Notes: generated by a model not told the origin, from the letters alone. A stretch of 64,000 nt of DNA from Engraulis encrasicolus (GCF_034702125.1 NC_085872.1:27691634-27755633); one strand, 5' to 3'; shown: positions 37,401 through 48,077, counted from the first letter of the stretch. Numbers and translations are program-made.

Positions 37401-40400
37401 ACCAGATTCAGAAATGCAAGACAAATGCACTGATAGGAATGCTCCTGATTGCTACAACCTCAGGTCATTATCACCAGAATCTATAGCCTCTGAAAATGAC
37501 TACACCTTATATTACCTCAATTGGTTTGAGGAGGAAAGGACATCTTCACCAGAATCCTTTACATCAGATAATTACTGTAGAATCCTCTCGGCAGACTCTC
37601 CTGTGCCCCAGTATGACCATATATGGTCTGACACTGCAAGACAGACCTGGGTGGCAAGATCCATCTCCCCAGAGTCATCAATTGCATCAGACATTGAGTA
37701 CTCTCAACTTTGTCTTGATGAGCTGTTTAGAGAGGACAGATCCTGGTCACCAGATTCATCACATTCACCTGGCCCTCACAGACCTCTGTCTCCAGACTCT
37801 CCCACTCCAGTGTATGGCCGTCCTACCTGTGAACATTTAACCTACAGATGTTATAGGAACTGTCCCTCTCCAGAATCTGTCACATGCGGCTACAGATCAC
37901 CATCCGAGTACCTGTGGTCAGATGTGGAGTATGCAGATGACTGTTACTTCCATATTGACGAACGCACATCATCTCCTGAATCAATTATTGACAGTTACAC
38001 AGTTAATAGTTATATACCTACAATTCATTCACAATATGGGTCATATGAGAGTAGTGCAACTGTTAAAATAACCTCTTCCAATCTGTCTATGACACCTGAC
38101 TATCGGTCTGCTATTGCTTTATCATCCACATCTAATTCTGGTCGAGAGAGCATGAATGCGATGAAGTCCAGGAAGAGAGCTAGAAAAATAAAGCAGCAGC
38201 TGCCAGATGATGCAGAGTGCTGTAAAACTAAAATTATATTGCTGGATATAAGTGATGAACTGGACTGTTCATTAGAGACTGCTTCATTTACCACAATGCT
38301 GTCAGCAAATTGCTTTGGCTCAAAAAGTGAAACTTGTCACAAAAGTGTTCAACAACAAATTGAAAAAACAACATTGAGAGAAGAAATGGTTGTGCAAACC
38401 CAGTCCATTGAATCACACAATGAAACGTGGGAGTATGGAAAGGTACATTCTAATATCCACCACACTACATGTAACTCACATGCCATGTCCCTACATCAGG
38501 ATACATTTGTCTCATCTGAACCAGATACTCCAGACATATACCTTCTCACTAAATCAGGTGTAAAGGAAACCCGTACTGATCAGTCTGTCAGATCCATATC
38601 ACCAGAATCTCTGTCCTCTCACGATTATTATTCATTCATTGACCGGGAAAGATGGGCTGAAGAGATCAGGTCTTGTTCTCCCAATTCAACGACATCTGTT
38701 ACTGCCTATTCTGCCCTGCCACCAGATTCTCCCTTACCCCAGTTCATAGGTACGCATGAGAGGTTTGCAGTGCCCTCCTCAGGGATTAAAAGCTTGACAA
38801 ATAGCCCCTCTTCTGAATCAGACATCTCTGACAGTGATGGAGCACTCTGCTGTCAAGACTCTGTGTTCACTGAAACAAGGAATCGGTCCCCAGACTCAGC
38901 TTCTTCAGTTAGTAAACCCAAGTGTTTCTCACACGATTCACAAGTTCCTCCGTGTAGAGAATTGCCCTATTCCTATGCAGACGCAGTTAAAGCAAACAGG
39001 TCATCATCCCATCATTCTTTAGCACCACACACCACAGATATTGATAATTACTCAGCTGATTGCAATGAAGAGAAGAGACCATACTCAGCGGATTCACTTA
39101 CCACGGAGACAGCTATATGTATGTTACCAGAATGCTCCAGAAACGAATGCAGATCTGTCACACCAGAGTCTCTTACATCAGCAGATGAGCTTTTGTATGC
39201 AAGCTGCTTTAAAGATAGGAGGCCGTCCTCTCCTGGGACTCCCACAACTGATGCCAATTGTAATCTGCCACCAGATTCTCCAGTGCCACAGTACTATCTT
39301 AATCCAACAGTTGTATCGCACTCTACTGGTTTCCAGTGCTCCTCCCCCATGTCAGCAGTGTCAGACAGTGAGAGCGATGGGTATTATTATCTGCAAGACT
39401 CCTTCCTTCTTGAGGAGAGGCCTTTAGTATCTCCTGACTCAGTTTCTTTCTCCAGGCCCCTTACTCCTGACTCGCCTGTTCCCCAGTTTAATTTGTGCAC
39501 ACCACAGATTATCCAGCCACACAGATCTGCATCCCCACTGTCCATGTCATCAGACACAGAGTGTTATGAAAACAGCTTGAAGTGCGAACATATGTCACAT
39601 GAGGTCAGGCCAGAATCTCCCATGTCAGTTTCAGCAGATGAACAATATGTGTTTGCGTCAGAAACAAAATATTCTTTGATTACCAGCTCTCCATTATCCC
39701 AGTCTGCCATTATAGAAAGTGATAATGACCTTTCAGAGGACTTATATGCGGAAATAGGCCCATCACCAGAAGCATTGTCATTAGTTTCTGAGGGTAGGCA
39801 TCTGTCTGTTGATTCCCCTGTTCAACAGTACCATAACCTTGAGGATAGTACCATGTATTCATGGGGTCAATCTTGTTCTTCACATTCTTGTAAATCTGTA
39901 TCATCTGACACCGAATACTCACAACATAGTATTGAGGGGTTGTGCCACAAGGAAAGAACAAATGTACCCCAGTCACAATGGCGCGATTCTGACTCTGAAA
40001 CCCGATCTCTATCTCCAGAGTCTGCAAGTACCTCAGGTAGCATTGAGGATTTCCTTATGGAGTTGTGTCAGTGGCGTAGGCCATCCTCTCCTGAAGCATA
40101 CTGTGAATTGGATGCATTCAGCATCCTCTCACCTGACTCACCTGTTCCCCAGTACGGATGTTCATTGGCTGTCAACTTTCCTCATTCTACATATCTCAGA
40201 TGTACATCTGCTTTGTCTCTGATATCAGAAAACTCAGAGGAGGAACAGTGTTTTGACTGTTTCACAGAGAGCAGGCCCATGTCTCCAGAATCTGCTTGTT
40301 CTTTGAGTGAATTTAGACCCCTATCACCCGACTCTCCAGTGCCTTATTATGGACATCATATCTCATTGTCAGCACTGACCAGATCCTCTACACCTGCTTC

Positions 40401-41508
40401 CTTGGTGTCAGATATAGATATTGCTGAACCTGAAAGTGAACCATTTAGCTATAATGAAAGGGCGGAATCACCCGAGTCTGCTATTCTTGACGAGGAAAAT
40501 GAAGGAAATATGACATTTTTTGATATATTGGAACCTAAAATGATACCTGACAATGAGTGTGAGCCAGTACAGTTTAAACTCTTTTCTGATCTAGTTAGAA
40601 AAACGTCATCCAAGTCAGACAATATAATAGGTGATCCCAGTGCCCTCAGCTCTGATGTCTTGTTGCCCCAGTGTAGTTTTCCACCAGATAAACACATTCT
40701 GCCTTTTACAGTATGCACATCTCCATCAGCAGAGCAGTCAGAGTTAGACAACAAAACTTTCTCAGAGAATGAAAGATTGGACTCATATGAACTAGAGTCA
40801 GTGCATTCTGAAAGTGCATCTCCATCAACAACACCAATGATCTTATATTCAGACCAGTCAGAGTTAGACATTGAAATTTGCTTAGAGAAGGAAAGACCGG
40901 ACTCATACGGACCAGAGTCATTGCAGTCTAAAATTGGAGAATGTAGGGATATGCATGCTGTAGTTGCACAGAGGCGTCCGTCGCCTGTATCCGACATTTC
41001 TGACAGTGATGGAGGAGCACAGCTATATCTGGATTACCTAGATGATTACACAAGGCCTGTTTCTCCTGAATCAGTCTCCTCTTTTAATGAATACACATGC
41101 TTGCCAGCTGACTCACCAGTTCCGCAGTTTAGAACTTTATTTTCAAACACCAGAGTATCATTTCCCAGAGATAGGTCATCCTCTCCCGAATCATTAAAAT
41201 CTGACTCATCTGATGAATACATGATTTTTGATCTAGAGGACGTTTTCCAAACGCGGCCTGAATCTCCCCAGTCTGATTTTTATGATAATGAGTGTAAAGG
41301 AACTGTGTCCTCCTCACCCAGTAGCGCAGACGTAATAGCTAAGACAGAGACAGTAGATAATGTGACATCAAATTCTGTGCCTGTGCTCCAGCTGGTATAC
41401 AAAGCAGTCCCAAACAAACTAATGGCCCATGTGTTTGACCCACCCTATAAAGGCGAAACATTCACAAGTAAGACTGGAGTTTTTGAAAGAGTAGATCCAA
41501 GAATGTAA
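22416..41508 (+). CDS. ank2: ankyrin-2 giant exon 2: 19.1-kb repetitive open frame after the death domain
   Basis: An uninterrupted frame of 6,363 codons runs from acceptor tctgtag (22,414-22,415) to a TAA at 41,506-41,508. It is in phase with the preceding ankyrin exon, and the codons spanning the internal gtaagt read RQVSQLHC without a stop. The frame has four parts: a unique leader (22,489-23,740); six copies of a YPGSQVPDYRGAESIS unit (23,740-25,520); a main array of about 45 SPDSPIP / SDIEYSEMCLEELF units (25,560-37,940); and a diverged Ser-Pro-rich tail (37,940-41,506). No transmembrane or enzymatic motif is seen. The product would be acidic, Ser/Pro-rich and disordered. Near the end, ACAA|gtaagac (after 41,467) is a strong donor and GAAT|gtaaat (after 41,504) a weaker one, so the exon may splice onward. 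Alternatively it is a terminal exon, with AATAAA at 42,226. ATG 22,528 is internal, not a start. Preservation of frame across 19 kb of recent duplications argues for selection on the protein. Confidence 0.82.
23740..25520 (+). repeat. ank2: six-copy YPGSQVPDYRGAESIS array with 573-bp higher-order period
   Basis: The motif YPGSQ(V/I)PDYRGAESIS recurs six times, followed by LRQSSPKSAS, RDVGLDIEEFYSNLGI and LPRYICSQPEPF. Units alternate between about 324 bp (with SEDRGNHYVSCTPETSIPS) and about 249 bp (without it). The pair repeats at 573 bp, 191 codons. Confidence 0.9.
25560..37940 (+). repeat. ank2: main SPDSPIP/SDIEYS higher-order repeat array, about 12.4 kb
   Basis: Basic units of roughly 55-90 codons pair RPLSPDSPIPQF with an acidic SDIEYSEMCLEELF motif and an SPDS or SPES tail; I count about 45 SDIEY-type motifs. 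Four unit types (SDIEYPELC, SDIEYSEMC, SDIEFSELC/SDIEYSQLC, SDIEYSDFY) form super-repeats. The GAT of the SDIEYPEL unit falls at 26266, 27001, 28465, 29203, 30136, 31603, 32341, 33808, 34546, 35479, 36217 and 37147. Steps are 735-738, 930-933 and 1464-1467 bp, all multiples of three. Confidence 0.92.
30150..34600 (+). repeat. ank2: recent 2,205-bp tandem duplication inside giant exon 2
   Basis: The segment containing PTYTKPSIRAT ... SHQLMSHIYDPLFKGT occurs at about 30,810-31,110 and again 2,205 bp (735 codons) later. Near-identity extends from about 30,150 to 32,400 against about 32,355 to 34,600. Few base differences are visible, so the event is young. Confidence 0.88.
37941..41506 (+). repeat. 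ank2: diverged Ser-Pro repeat tail of giant exon 2
   Basis: Older, degenerate units keep only the RPLSPDSPVPQ-type core and short (T/S)SPES blocks, with intervening unique sequence such as a basic KSRKRARKIKQQ cluster near 38,165. The end (about 41,400-41,460) reads NKLMAHVFDPPYKGETF and echoes SHQLMSHIYDPLFKGTHL of the duplicated cassette. Confidence 0.75.
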
Positions 41509-42225
41509 ATAAGAGAGAGAAAGATAAAAGCCACGTTAATTTAGATAAATTAGTATTATTAAACACCTGCTTCTTTGTTTTGATGACATCAATGTTAATT
41601 TCAGTACAGATAGAATTCAAGATTCACGTCATGACCTCACCATATACTGTATACCCTTGCAAAACAAAACAATGAATTACCAATAGTAAACTGCAATTGC
41701 CCGTTTTCTTGCAGCTATAGTGTGGTAGGATTGATTTTGAAAGGGAGGGATTATTAGGTTTGAAATAGTTTTCTGCAGTATGTTTTGGAATTGATTTGAT
41801 CAATAGGTCTCCCTAAAATGTAGGATTAGCACAGAACAACTGATTAGGAAATCATTCAGGTAAGATGTGGTAAATCAAAGCAAATGTTTTAAATTCTTAT
41901 TATTATCATATTATCTATTTTGGCCTTTGGCATAGCATGTATCTGCAGTGATGTCACTAGTGAAGTATGATGGGTTTCCTGTTTAATTATGTATTTTTGA
42001 AAAACAAATCCTTTGGATTTTAAAATGAATCAGTCTATATAACTTTATTTTATGTGCATCAGTGAATAGCATGTCTGATTCCTTCAAAACAAGGTACATA
42101 CTGCTAGTCCTCCACATGCATTTTACCAAAACCTAAACTTCACATCAGCCTAACACGTCATTTTCAAATCAACACCTTTGAGTCACATATTTGAGTCATT
42201 TGCCAGTTGACATATTACTCAATCA

Positions 42226-42231
42226 AATAAA
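42226..42231 (+). terminator. ank2: possible polyadenylation signal for a giant-exon-2 terminal isoform
   Basis: AATAAA about 720 bp past the TAA at 41,506. It would be used only if giant exon 2 is a last exon. No supporting GT-rich downstream element is obvious, so this is weak. Confidence 0.25.
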
Positions 42232-42258
42232 CGACAACATCAAGAGTATCAACACAAG

Positions 42259-42408
42259 AAACCCCCAGTGAAGAAGAGGACAGTATGTTTTTCAAGTCTG
42301 TAGAAAGTAACAACTGGAAAACGGCCCTCAAGACACTCGAGACAAGTGGGTTGGACACAGCTCGCATTTGGATTGATGACACAGGTTCTCAGATGGCTCC
42401 CAGTGTTG
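42259..42408 (+). CDS. ank2: candidate exon linking giant exon 2 to the next large exon
   Basis: The open segment reads TPSEEEDSMFFKSV then NNWKTALKTLETSGLDTARI and ends at a good donor, GTTG|gtaaga. Two possible acceptors 10 nt apart fit different giant-exon-2 donors: acacaag (exon from 42,259) fits the donor after 41,467, and cccccag (exon from 42,269) fits the donor after 41,504. The one-base overhang at 42,408 joins in frame to a cryptic acceptor at 43,401-43,402 but not to the main one at 43,391-43,392. Polypyrimidine tracts are poor and no homologue is recognised. Confidence 0.35.
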
Positions 42409-43392
42409 GTAAGAACACTTGCACTGTAGGATGCTGTGTCACAAGCAGTAGTGCTGCCCCAACCCCAATCCCCCACAATCCCCCAGCGCATCGTTTCAAA
42501 CATGAAACGCAAACCGCTACTAATATCCCCTGAAGTCTGACTCGTCCAGCTTTGCATGTTTGCACATGGCCAGAAGGATGAATCTAATTCCCCACCCTGA
42601 AGTGAACCACTCAGGAGTTTCCGCATTTTGAGTCCTGTCCTAAACCTTCTCACCATCAATATCCTAAACTCCAGCACCTACCAACAGAATACTGGATTCT
42701 GCTGTCAACCACGTAATAGTAGCCATAGCATGGCCATATTTTAACCGTCACTCTTCTCACAGCTGCACAGCTGAACTGCAAAGTGGTGGAGCATGGTGCA
42801 TGCTCTTTCCCCACAGGCTCAGTCAGCAGGTTGGTTAGAGCTGATTTTAATCGCACATTTACCTATCAATGCACATGAAAAGGGTGACATGCAATATATA
42901 TTAATTGAGTCATAACTTACTGTATGAGCTTTGTGGTGATATTGCTTTTGCTTCGGGTCCCATATAAATGGTAGGCCTCTCAAAACAACAAACATGGTTA
43001 AGTATTTAAAATCAGCATGACCATAATTATTAACATTTCAGATAGTCGTTTCAAATGGACTGAAAATACATTTCAGACACAAAGGCAACTTTGTTGAAGT
43101 GCCCCTGAAATCAGGATGCACTTTACATTTGCGTTGTACTCTGCACTTGAGCCACAATTATGCTAAAATGAGGTCTGTTTGAAAATAATAGAACCATGGA
43201 ATGTATGGGGGCTACTACAAAAGTGAGGTTAACACTTTTCATGTTGATCCTGTTAATGTATGGAGTAATCTGTGTTTTATGTGACTCCATTATGTCTCAG
43301 ATAGGTAAAGAAGGACAATTCACAACAAAACCATCTCATTTGTCTTTGTGTTTGTTTTGTTTTCCCATCCCATCTCATCAATACATTTTTAG

Positions 43393-46300
43393 GTTTTGGG
43401 AGCTTTGGAACAAATTGTCTTTTCTCATTCTGAGCAAAGCCAAATGGAGCTCTCTGACAAGGACTTTTCATCCTTAAAGTCATCAGAGAGACAGAGACTC
43501 CCTCACCCTCATCTAATTTGGCAAACTGAGACTGAGGCTGGGGCTGAACCGAGACGTCTAGACGCCTGCGATGTCAGTGTGTCCCCAGATCAGATTGTTC
43601 CCTCCATAATAGAAGTAGTGGACATACCAATAATGGCAGCCCCTGAATCTATCACACCAGTACCAGATCTCCTAGAGCACATGTCTAATGACACTCAGGG
43701 TGATTCAATGCAAACAGACAATGAAACCGATCAATCCACCGTACTAGAAGTCGAGTTGGATGGATCACAATACCAAACATCCCAAAGGCAGCTGAAAACT
43801 GAAGACGTTATTAAACCTGAGAAGGAATCTGTTCTTAGACATGAGGAAACCACAGGAAGTCAGTATGGAGGAGCCTTTGCAACCTTTGAGAACAATGGCT
43901 CGCCACCTGAAAAACATGCAGATTATCCACTTTGTCTACAAACAGAGGACATTTGCCTTCCACCTAACACAGAGGACTCCTCAGCAGAGACTGCAATAAC
44001 GTCTTGTGATTTTCTTCTGTTGCGTAATCAGACATGTTTTGAAGAACACAGGGTTACTCCAGATCTGATACAACTCCCCCATGCCTCAGTGGCACCCCAT
44101 GAAGAAGGTCTTAGCATGTCGAGCAGCACAGAGCCACCTGCGATGCAGAAAACCCAAGAGCCCAAAGCAGAAGATGAGTTTTTGTTTTTATCTGCTATAA
44201 ATGTGATCATCCCCAAATCACCTGAAGAATGTGAAGAAGCCGGAGAGGAAAAATTGAGTCAAACTTACTCTACAGAACTAGTTGCATCAGAAGAGTCTGA
44301 GCTAACATCTGACCGTGGCATATTACTAGAGAATCTGCAGGCCCTTATTCCAACGGAAAGCGACGTAAGTGATGACACAGAAATGATTCCTCCTGGTCAG
44401 ACACATTCTGATCCTGGCCAGGACCACTTAGGCATTGTTAACACAGCTGAAGCAAGTAGTGAAAGTATTTTTGATCTTACTGCTTCATACGTCAGTTTAG
44501 ATGAGACTCCACACACACCAGAAACAATCATATCATCAGGATGTCTTGTTGAGGAATTTGAATCACAAGTCACTGACTTTACCCTAAAACAAACTGACCC
44601 ATCATTTTCTGATAATTTGGTAAACCCTTCATTATTATTTAATAACAAAAAAGATACCAATCCAACTGCAATAAAAAGCGATGTAAGTGATGACACAGAA
44701 ATGATTCCTCCTGGTCAGACATATTCTGATCCTGGCCAGGACCACTTAGTCATTACTGACAAAGCTGAAGCTAGTAGTGACAGTATTTCTGATCTTTCTG
44801 TCTCATACTTGTTATACTCTGTCACAGATGCATCCCCTACCGATTACAGTGTGGATGTCACCGATGCATCCCCTACTGATTACAGTGTGGATGTTGAGGG
44901 AGAATGTCTCTGTCAAACTAGTCTGGACATGCAGTATTTCAGATGCCAAATCTCTTGTGGAGCTACGCAATGCTCTCCTGACAGCACAAACATTTTCCAA
45001 GACGTCAGTTTAGATGAGACTCCACAAACACCAGATACAATCATATCATCAGGATGTCTTGTTGAGGAATTTGAAGCACAAGTCACTGCCTTAACCCTAA
45101 CACAAACTGACCCATCGTTTTCTCATAATTCTGTAAACCCTCCATTATTATATGATAACAAAAAAGATCCGACAGAAATATCAGACTCACAACAACGTGT
45201 ATCTGCACCAGGTGATGTTCACTCACAGGACATTGATGAGTCTGATATTGAACTGCCTGCTCACGAGTGTCCTGATCTGCAAAAGTCCCTTATCCCACCT
45301 GAGTGTGATGTGATAGATTACAAAGGAGTAATTCCTCTACTTCAGGCACACCTTCATCTTAGCAAGGACCAAGTAGATATGGTGGAAATAGCTGAAGCAT
45401 GTTGTGAAACGATTTCTGGCCATGACACTTCACAACAGACACACTCCGTTACAGATGTATCCCATACTGATTGCAGTGTAGATGTTGAGAGAGAATATTC
45501 CAGTCAAGCTCCTCTTGACGTGCAATATTCACAGATCTCTTGTGAAACCTCCCAATGTACTGACAATGCAAATGTTTGCAGTTCAGATGATATTCCTCAG
45601 ACCACAGATGCAGCCAGAACAGGATGCCTTAACTTTGAGGTGCAAGTGACTGACTTAACCGTAAAACAGGACAACCCAGCTGTTTCCGATAATTTGGCAT
45701 CAAACATCGAATTCACATATGATAATGAAAGTGTTACCAATCCAACCGAAATCCCAGAGTCACAGCACCTTGTATCCACGGCAGGTGCCGTTCCCTCACA
45801 GGAGAAGGATGAGTCCGACCTGAAAAAGACTGCTCATGGATGTTCTCATCCCATTTTTGATTATATTCCCCTGGCTCTCAGTCAGAAGGAACAGCTATCT
45901 GTGCCCTCAGAGAATTACTCTTTAGCTCCTGATATTAGTATAGAGGCAGGGACTTTTGAACTGACTAAGAGTGAAGATCATAAGCCACATTTTGTATGTA
46001 CTGAGCAACCATTGACCCTGAAAAAAGGGGCAGAATCTTTGTTAGCAGATGCGCCCACCACTGACGAACAACCTGTGAGTCTGTGTGCTTGGCATGACTG
46101 TAACGATGGTGCCACTGATGCAAAGCCTACAGCTCAATTCCATGAAGACTCAGACCCAGAGATGTACTTTGACTGTAAACAAACAATATCAGACCACTCT
46201 GAAGCAGAGCCTGAGGACATTGACAAAAAGAGTACATTTTCAAGGAGCGATGCGTTTCCTGGTGTCAAAATGAGACCGAGGAGCTCAAGGAATCCAAGGC

Positions 46301-46527
46301 ATTGCGTTCTGCAAAGACAACATCGTAGGTCAATGCTGTCATCAGGAAGTGAGGACTATGAGGATGCTGTGTTTACCCAAGGTCACACAGATACAGCACC
46401 CAAGACGAGAGGCCCTACTATGGCCAGCCCACTCGGTACTGCGCAGGCCTATGGCCCGTCCCCACGAGTGGTCCCTCCCCCTCGTCGCTGGGCACAGTGC
46501 ATGGGGGAGGACGTCAGCCTGAAGAGG
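43393..46527 (+). CDS. ank2: ankyrin-2 large exon 3, C-terminal region
   Basis: A 3,135-nt exon (1,045 codons, phase 0 at both ends) from acceptor atttttag to donor AAGAGG|gtaagg. It can be included or skipped without changing frame. The product is acidic and Ser/Thr-rich with internal repeats: SDVSDDTEMIPPGQT near 44,360 and 44,680, with a degenerate third copy near 45,305; and SLDETPxTPxTIISSGCLVE near 44,490 and 45,005, with a weaker third near 45,585. It ends in a basic stretch (RPRSSRNPRHCVLQRQHRRS) and a Pro-rich segment before SLKR. It occupies the place where mammalian ankyrin-B has a much shorter variable C-terminal stretch. No domain is recognised. Confidence 0.85.
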
Positions 46528-46857
46528 GTAAGGATGACCTTGACCTGACCTCAGGCCTCTGTGTGCTGCACCACTGACAGAGTGATTTAGCTTCTGGCAA
46601 TGTATGTCTAACCACATCTAACTGGCAAACTAACTGATGTGAGAAAAGTCCTCTCGACCGAACAAGCTAACAAAACATCCTCTCTACTGTGTTCCTTTTT
46701 TGCTTTTTTTAAATGAAACTGACAAATCCAGACTAATATTATAAGCCACTCAGCTGTAATCAGTTTTGGAAAAAAAAATGGTTGTGCATGGGACACCACA
46801 TCTACCAACAGCACATGTCTCTGCTTCATCTAGTTTCCTTTTTTCCTTCCTGGTTAG
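46528..46857 (+). other. ank2: ank2 intron
   Basis: About 330 bp; nothing beyond splice signals is seen. Confidence 0.7.
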
Positions 46858-46947
46858 GAAGTTGAAAATGAGCTAGGTGTACTGTCGGATAGTTCTGAGG
46901 AGGACGTGCTTACCACCAGAGTCGTTCGGAGGAGAGTTATCATCCAG
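46858..46947 (+). CDS. ank2: ankyrin-2 C-terminal exon
   Basis: A 90-nt, phase-0 exon from ggttag to ATCCAG|gtatag, reading EVENELGVLSDSSEED and TTRVVRRRVIIQ. It has an acidic half followed by a basic half. Confidence 0.82.
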
Positions 46948-47304
46948 GTATAGAGCTCAAGAGCAGGCAGAGGAGACTCTTCTCTCTGCTCTGCATGAAG
47001 GATGTGGCTGCCCTGCCTCTGAGGGATTCTTACTAAAAGTGTGACGTCATTGGTGGACTTGCGAGCCATGGCAATATATCTGAGCATTCATTCTTACCAT
47101 ACATGTAGGTCAGTAGTAATGTGATTATGTGTGATTCTACGCTAACCTTGGAAGCTTTGACCATGTGTTCTGTGCTTGATACTAAAACTAAACAGGTCTT
47201 TCACAACAGATTTGCTACCCTACAGCACCATCTGTGGATTGTTGTAGAGTTGCAAGTAGATGCTGTATAATTTGTGTGGTTCTTTTTCCCTTCTCTTCCA
47301 CCAG
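46948..47304 (+). other. ank2: ank2 intron
   Basis: About 360 bp; nothing noteworthy is seen. Confidence 0.7.
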
Positions 47305-47388
47305 GGGGACGAGTCCCCAGATCTTGCATCACAGACCACATCGGAGGAGCGGTACGTGGATGAAGATGGAAATGAGGTGGTAAAGAAG
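47305..47388 (+). CDS. ank2: ankyrin-2 C-terminal exon (EERYVDEDGN)
   Basis: An 84-nt, phase-0 exon from ccaccag to AAGAAG|gtaatg. Its end, EERYVDEDGNEVVKK, matches the EEEYIDEHGHTVVKK motif of the ankyrin-B C-terminus. Confidence 0.93.
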
Positions 47389-47588
47389 GTAATGTCATAA
47401 AATAAATTATGTATTTTTATAATTTTAAAATTGCTTTATTAGAGGATGGCCTCTTGAGATGGGCATCTCGTTTTCGATAATAATTATATATTTTTCACAA
47501 TTTTAAACAGTTGTCTGAAACTTAGTTGATGTTAATATTTGTGAAAATAACAACCTACTGAGGTAACACATTTCATTTTTATTTTCAG

Positions 47589-47750
47589 GTTACTAGAAAG
47601 ATAATCAAGCGTTGCATATCTGATGGAGTTGAGAGAGAGGAGGTGATGGGTGAGGGAAGTTCCCAGGAGCCTGTAAGTGTAGGAGAAGGGGACGGGTACT
47701 CCAAAGTGGTGAAGAGGACCGTACTGAGGAGTGAAGGACATCAGACAGAG
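47589..47750 (+). CDS. ank2: ankyrin-2 C-terminal exon (VTRKIIKR)
   Basis: A 162-nt, phase-0 exon from tttcag to ACAGAG|gtagga. It reads VTRKIIKRCISDGVEREEVM then EPVSVGEGDGYSKVVKRTVL, the hallmark tail segment of ankyrins. Confidence 0.95.
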
Positions 47751-47756
47751 GTAGGA

Positions 47757-47757
47757 G

Positions 47758-47813
<56 letters not shown>
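47757..47813. repeat. (GTGC)n tetranucleotide microsatellite
   Basis: About fourteen perfect units, beginning seven bases after an ank2 donor site. Confidence 0.96.
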
Positions 47814-47900
47814 TCTGATTCTGTATATGTACTTGTACATACACATTATGTGCACTTCATCTCCACAGAGCATACAGAGCATGTAAATATGTGCCTCCAG

Positions 47901-48077
47901 GTAACATTTTGTGAGAAGCCTGGTGCCACCGGAGTGGTGGAGCAGGAGCAGCGGGAGGGTCCGGAGGTCCACCAAGTTGTTGAAACATCACAGGTGCAGG
48001 GAGAGAGAATGGAAGTGCACCACGGAGACACAACTCTCGCCTCTGATCTACCCTCGGCCAAGGACGACTTCAGTGAG
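47901..48077 (+). CDS. ank2: ankyrin-2 C-terminal exon (LPSAKDDF)
   Basis: A 177-nt, phase-0 exon from cctccag to AGTGAG|gtcagt. It includes GERMEVHHGDTTLASDLPSA followed by KDDFSE, strongly conserved in ankyrin tails. Confidence 0.93.

Larger units (their letters stand above)
41509..43392 (+). other. ank2: 3' flank or intron after giant exon 2
   Basis: AT-rich, with no repeat family recognised. It holds an AATAAA at 42,226-42,231, which could polyadenylate a form ending at the TAA of giant exon 2, and a candidate exon at 42,259-42,408. Otherwise it is intron before 43,393. Confidence 0.6.

Noticed and set aside
23740..37940. CRISPR-like or satellite interpretation of the repeat array
   Set aside because: Units are hundreds of bases long, coding, frame-preserving and continuous with an ankyrin reading frame in a vertebrate gene.
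23600..41000. Many 60-130-residue open frames on both strands within the giant exons
   Set aside because: They recur at the same place in each repeat unit and are shadows of the main frame caused by its biased codons.
43196..43310. Hydrophobic frame (MECMGATTK...LFMLILLMYGV) as a signal-peptide gene
   Set aside because: Short, without supporting exon signals or a homologue, and lying in an AT-rich intron just before large exon 3.
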